The notes beneath the pieces are model-generated. The model was not told the origin of the DNA and made no database searches. It saw only the letters and a program-made list of their open reading frames with translations. Shown here piece after piece: positions 52,469-53,350 of a stretch of DNA of 53,350 nucleotides. The position numbers and the translations under genes were made by a program. Numbering within the stretch: the first letter of the stretch is position 1; each line of letters starts with the position of its first letter. Source of the stretch: Deltaproteobacteria bacterium (lineage in GTDB: Bacteria > Desulfobacterota > Binatia > DP-6); assembly GCA_005888095.1 (NCBI GenBank), contig VBKF01000117.1, forward strand, positions 1-53,350, given 5' to 3'.

Positions 52469-53350
52469 GAGCCGGCCCGGCCGACCGCCAGCAGCGACAT
52501 CCCGATCGGCGGGCTCAGGCGCCGCTCGAGGCGCAGGAGGGGCACCAGACGGTCGTTCAGGCGCGCCTGCAGCCCCGGCACCGTCCGGCGCCCCAGGATG
52601 CGCGCGTTCAGGAACCACCCCGCGACGCCGAGCATGTTGAAGTAGCTGACGTGCTCGACCGCCAGGCCGGCCCCCCGGAGCTTCCGGACGAGCTCCGTGC
52701 GGGTGTAGCGCCGGTGCTGCCCGATCGCACGGTCGATCGTCCCGTAGAGCGCGGGCAGCGCCGGGACGATCAGCACCACCCGCCCGCCGGGAGCGAGGAC
52801 GGCGCGCATCGCCCGCAGCGCCGCCTCGTCGTCCCGGAGGTGCTCGAGCAACCTGGCGCAGGTGACGGTGTCGAAGCTCCCGGGCGCGAAGCCGTCCAGG
52901 CTGACCTGCGCGAGGTCGAGCGCGCGCACCTCGACATTCGGCTTGCCGGCGTACCGCCGCTGGAGAAGCTCGAGGTACTCGGGGTCGAAGTCGGTGGCCA
53001 CCACGTGCTCGCGCGTCGCGAGGTACTGCGTCATGACGCCCGTCCCGGAACCGACCTCCAGGACGCGGCGGCCGACGTAGGGCCGCATGAGCTCCCATTG
53101 GAACTCGGTGTACCGCCGGAGCGCCTCGACGCGGCGGAGCGTGGTGAAGGCGTCGTCCTCGCGCCCGATGTCGGGCGAGATGCGGAAGCGCAGGATCGTC
53201 CACGCCGCCGACACGGCGTCCTTCCAGCCGATCTTCTTCCCGTCCGAGTAGCCCCGCCCGTAGTAGGCGATCGGCACCTCGTGGATGCGGCAGCGCAGGT
53301 GCGCCACCTTGGCGGTGAGCTCGGGCTCGAGGCCGAAGCGCTCCGAGCGG
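52465..53350 (-). CDS. Glycosyltransferase-SAM methyltransferase fusion, N-terminus outside the window
   Basis: This frame is open to the right edge, so only the C-terminal part is seen. The first residues in the window, RFGLEPELTAKVA and YYGRGYSDGKKIGWKD, match the C-terminal end of family 2 glycosyltransferases of the dolichyl-phosphate mannosyltransferase type. After that comes a class I SAM methyltransferase (LEVGSGTGVMTQYL, TDFDPEYLELL, TVTCARLLEHLRDDEA, GGRVVLIVPALP). The arrangement is a known bifunctional architecture. It would act on lipid-linked sugars or cell-surface glycan. The Met at 53307 is internal. Confidence 0.82.
   Translation of the reverse strand, partial: RSERFGLEPELTAKVAHLRCRIHEVPIAYYGRGYSDGKKIGWKDAVSAAWTILRFRISPDIGREDDAFTTLRRVEALRRYTEFQWELMRPYVGRRVLEVGSGTGVMTQYLATREHVVATDFDPEYLELLQRRYAGKPNVEVRALDLAQVSLDGFAPGSFDTVTCARLLEHLRDDEAALRAMRAVLAPGGRVVLIVPALPALYGTIDRAIGQHRRYTRTELVRKLRGAGLAVEHVSYFNMLGVAGWFLNARILGRRTVPGLQARLNDRLVPLLRLERRLSPPIGMSLLAVGRAGS

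Overview
The window is 53 kb of very GC-rich, gene-dense bacterial chromosome. It comes from a Gram-negative lineage: there is an LpxL-type acyltransferase, an RND/MMPL transporter, lipoproteins, an RpoH-class sigma factor and Lgt. The xseA-xseB-ispA-tlyA order, the short DnaJ next to rpoH, and secreted proteins with C-x-x-D-x-D-C...G-E-x-C motifs suggest a deltaproteobacterial-type or related uncultured group (Desulfobacterota, Myxococcota or Binatota-like). No marker in the window settles this. I saw no rRNA, tRNA or CRISPR array.

Layout. 0-8.3 kb: a partial unknown gene, an interrupted FG-GAP/ASPIC-UnbV protein, a lone receiver protein, a cobalamin-binding-type radical SAM enzyme, an LpxL-like acyltransferase, and two divergently transcribed membrane histidine kinases. 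8.3-14.3 kb: a seven-gene, minus-strand type II fatty-acid/polyketide operon. It has two complete ketosynthases, each followed by a ketosynthase homologue without the active-site Cys, plus ACP, ketoreductase and a hot-dog dehydratase. 14.4-19.5 kb: a small exported protein, then an operon reading rpoZ, dnaJ-like, rpoH, a ThDP enzyme and a MoCF/CinA-like protein. 19.6-26.6 kb: a ferritin-like protein, xseA-xseB-ispA-tlyA, a CtpA-type protease, an ACT protein and lgt-tlpA.

26.6-29.2 kb holds a translationally coupled gas-sensing module: receiver-kinase hybrid, H-NOX, soluble histidine kinase. 29.3-33.8 kb holds a five-gene operon centred on phosphate chemistry: Ppx/GppA-HD, two thymidylate-kinase-like proteins (one with the P-loop Lys changed to Arg), a CHAD-domain protein and SixA. 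This operon and the paired ketosynthase operon are the best candidates for undescribed systems.

34-42.5 kb (mostly plus strand): a large exported Cys-motif protein, dtd-DUF1285-trmL-MBL hydrolase, a GFA-gene remnant that I recognised from its reading frame, a patatin and an MMPL transporter. 42.5-51.1 kb (minus): a small exported protein, an attC-like site beside a BrnT/BrnA toxin-antitoxin pair, then a seven-gene operon (asymmetric heterodimeric ABC exporter, aminopeptidase lipoprotein, Mut7-C protein, zinc ribbon, class I aldolase, GlpX). 51.3-53.35 kb: an Uma2 nuclease-like protein, an exported protein, and a glycosyltransferase-methyltransferase fusion cut by the right edge.

Most genes are packed with 1-4 nt overlaps. 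The less compact, less GC-rich patches (33.8-34.2, 39.5-40.1 and 43.0-43.8 kb) hold the remnants and the mobile-type genes. All assignments rest on motifs read by eye.
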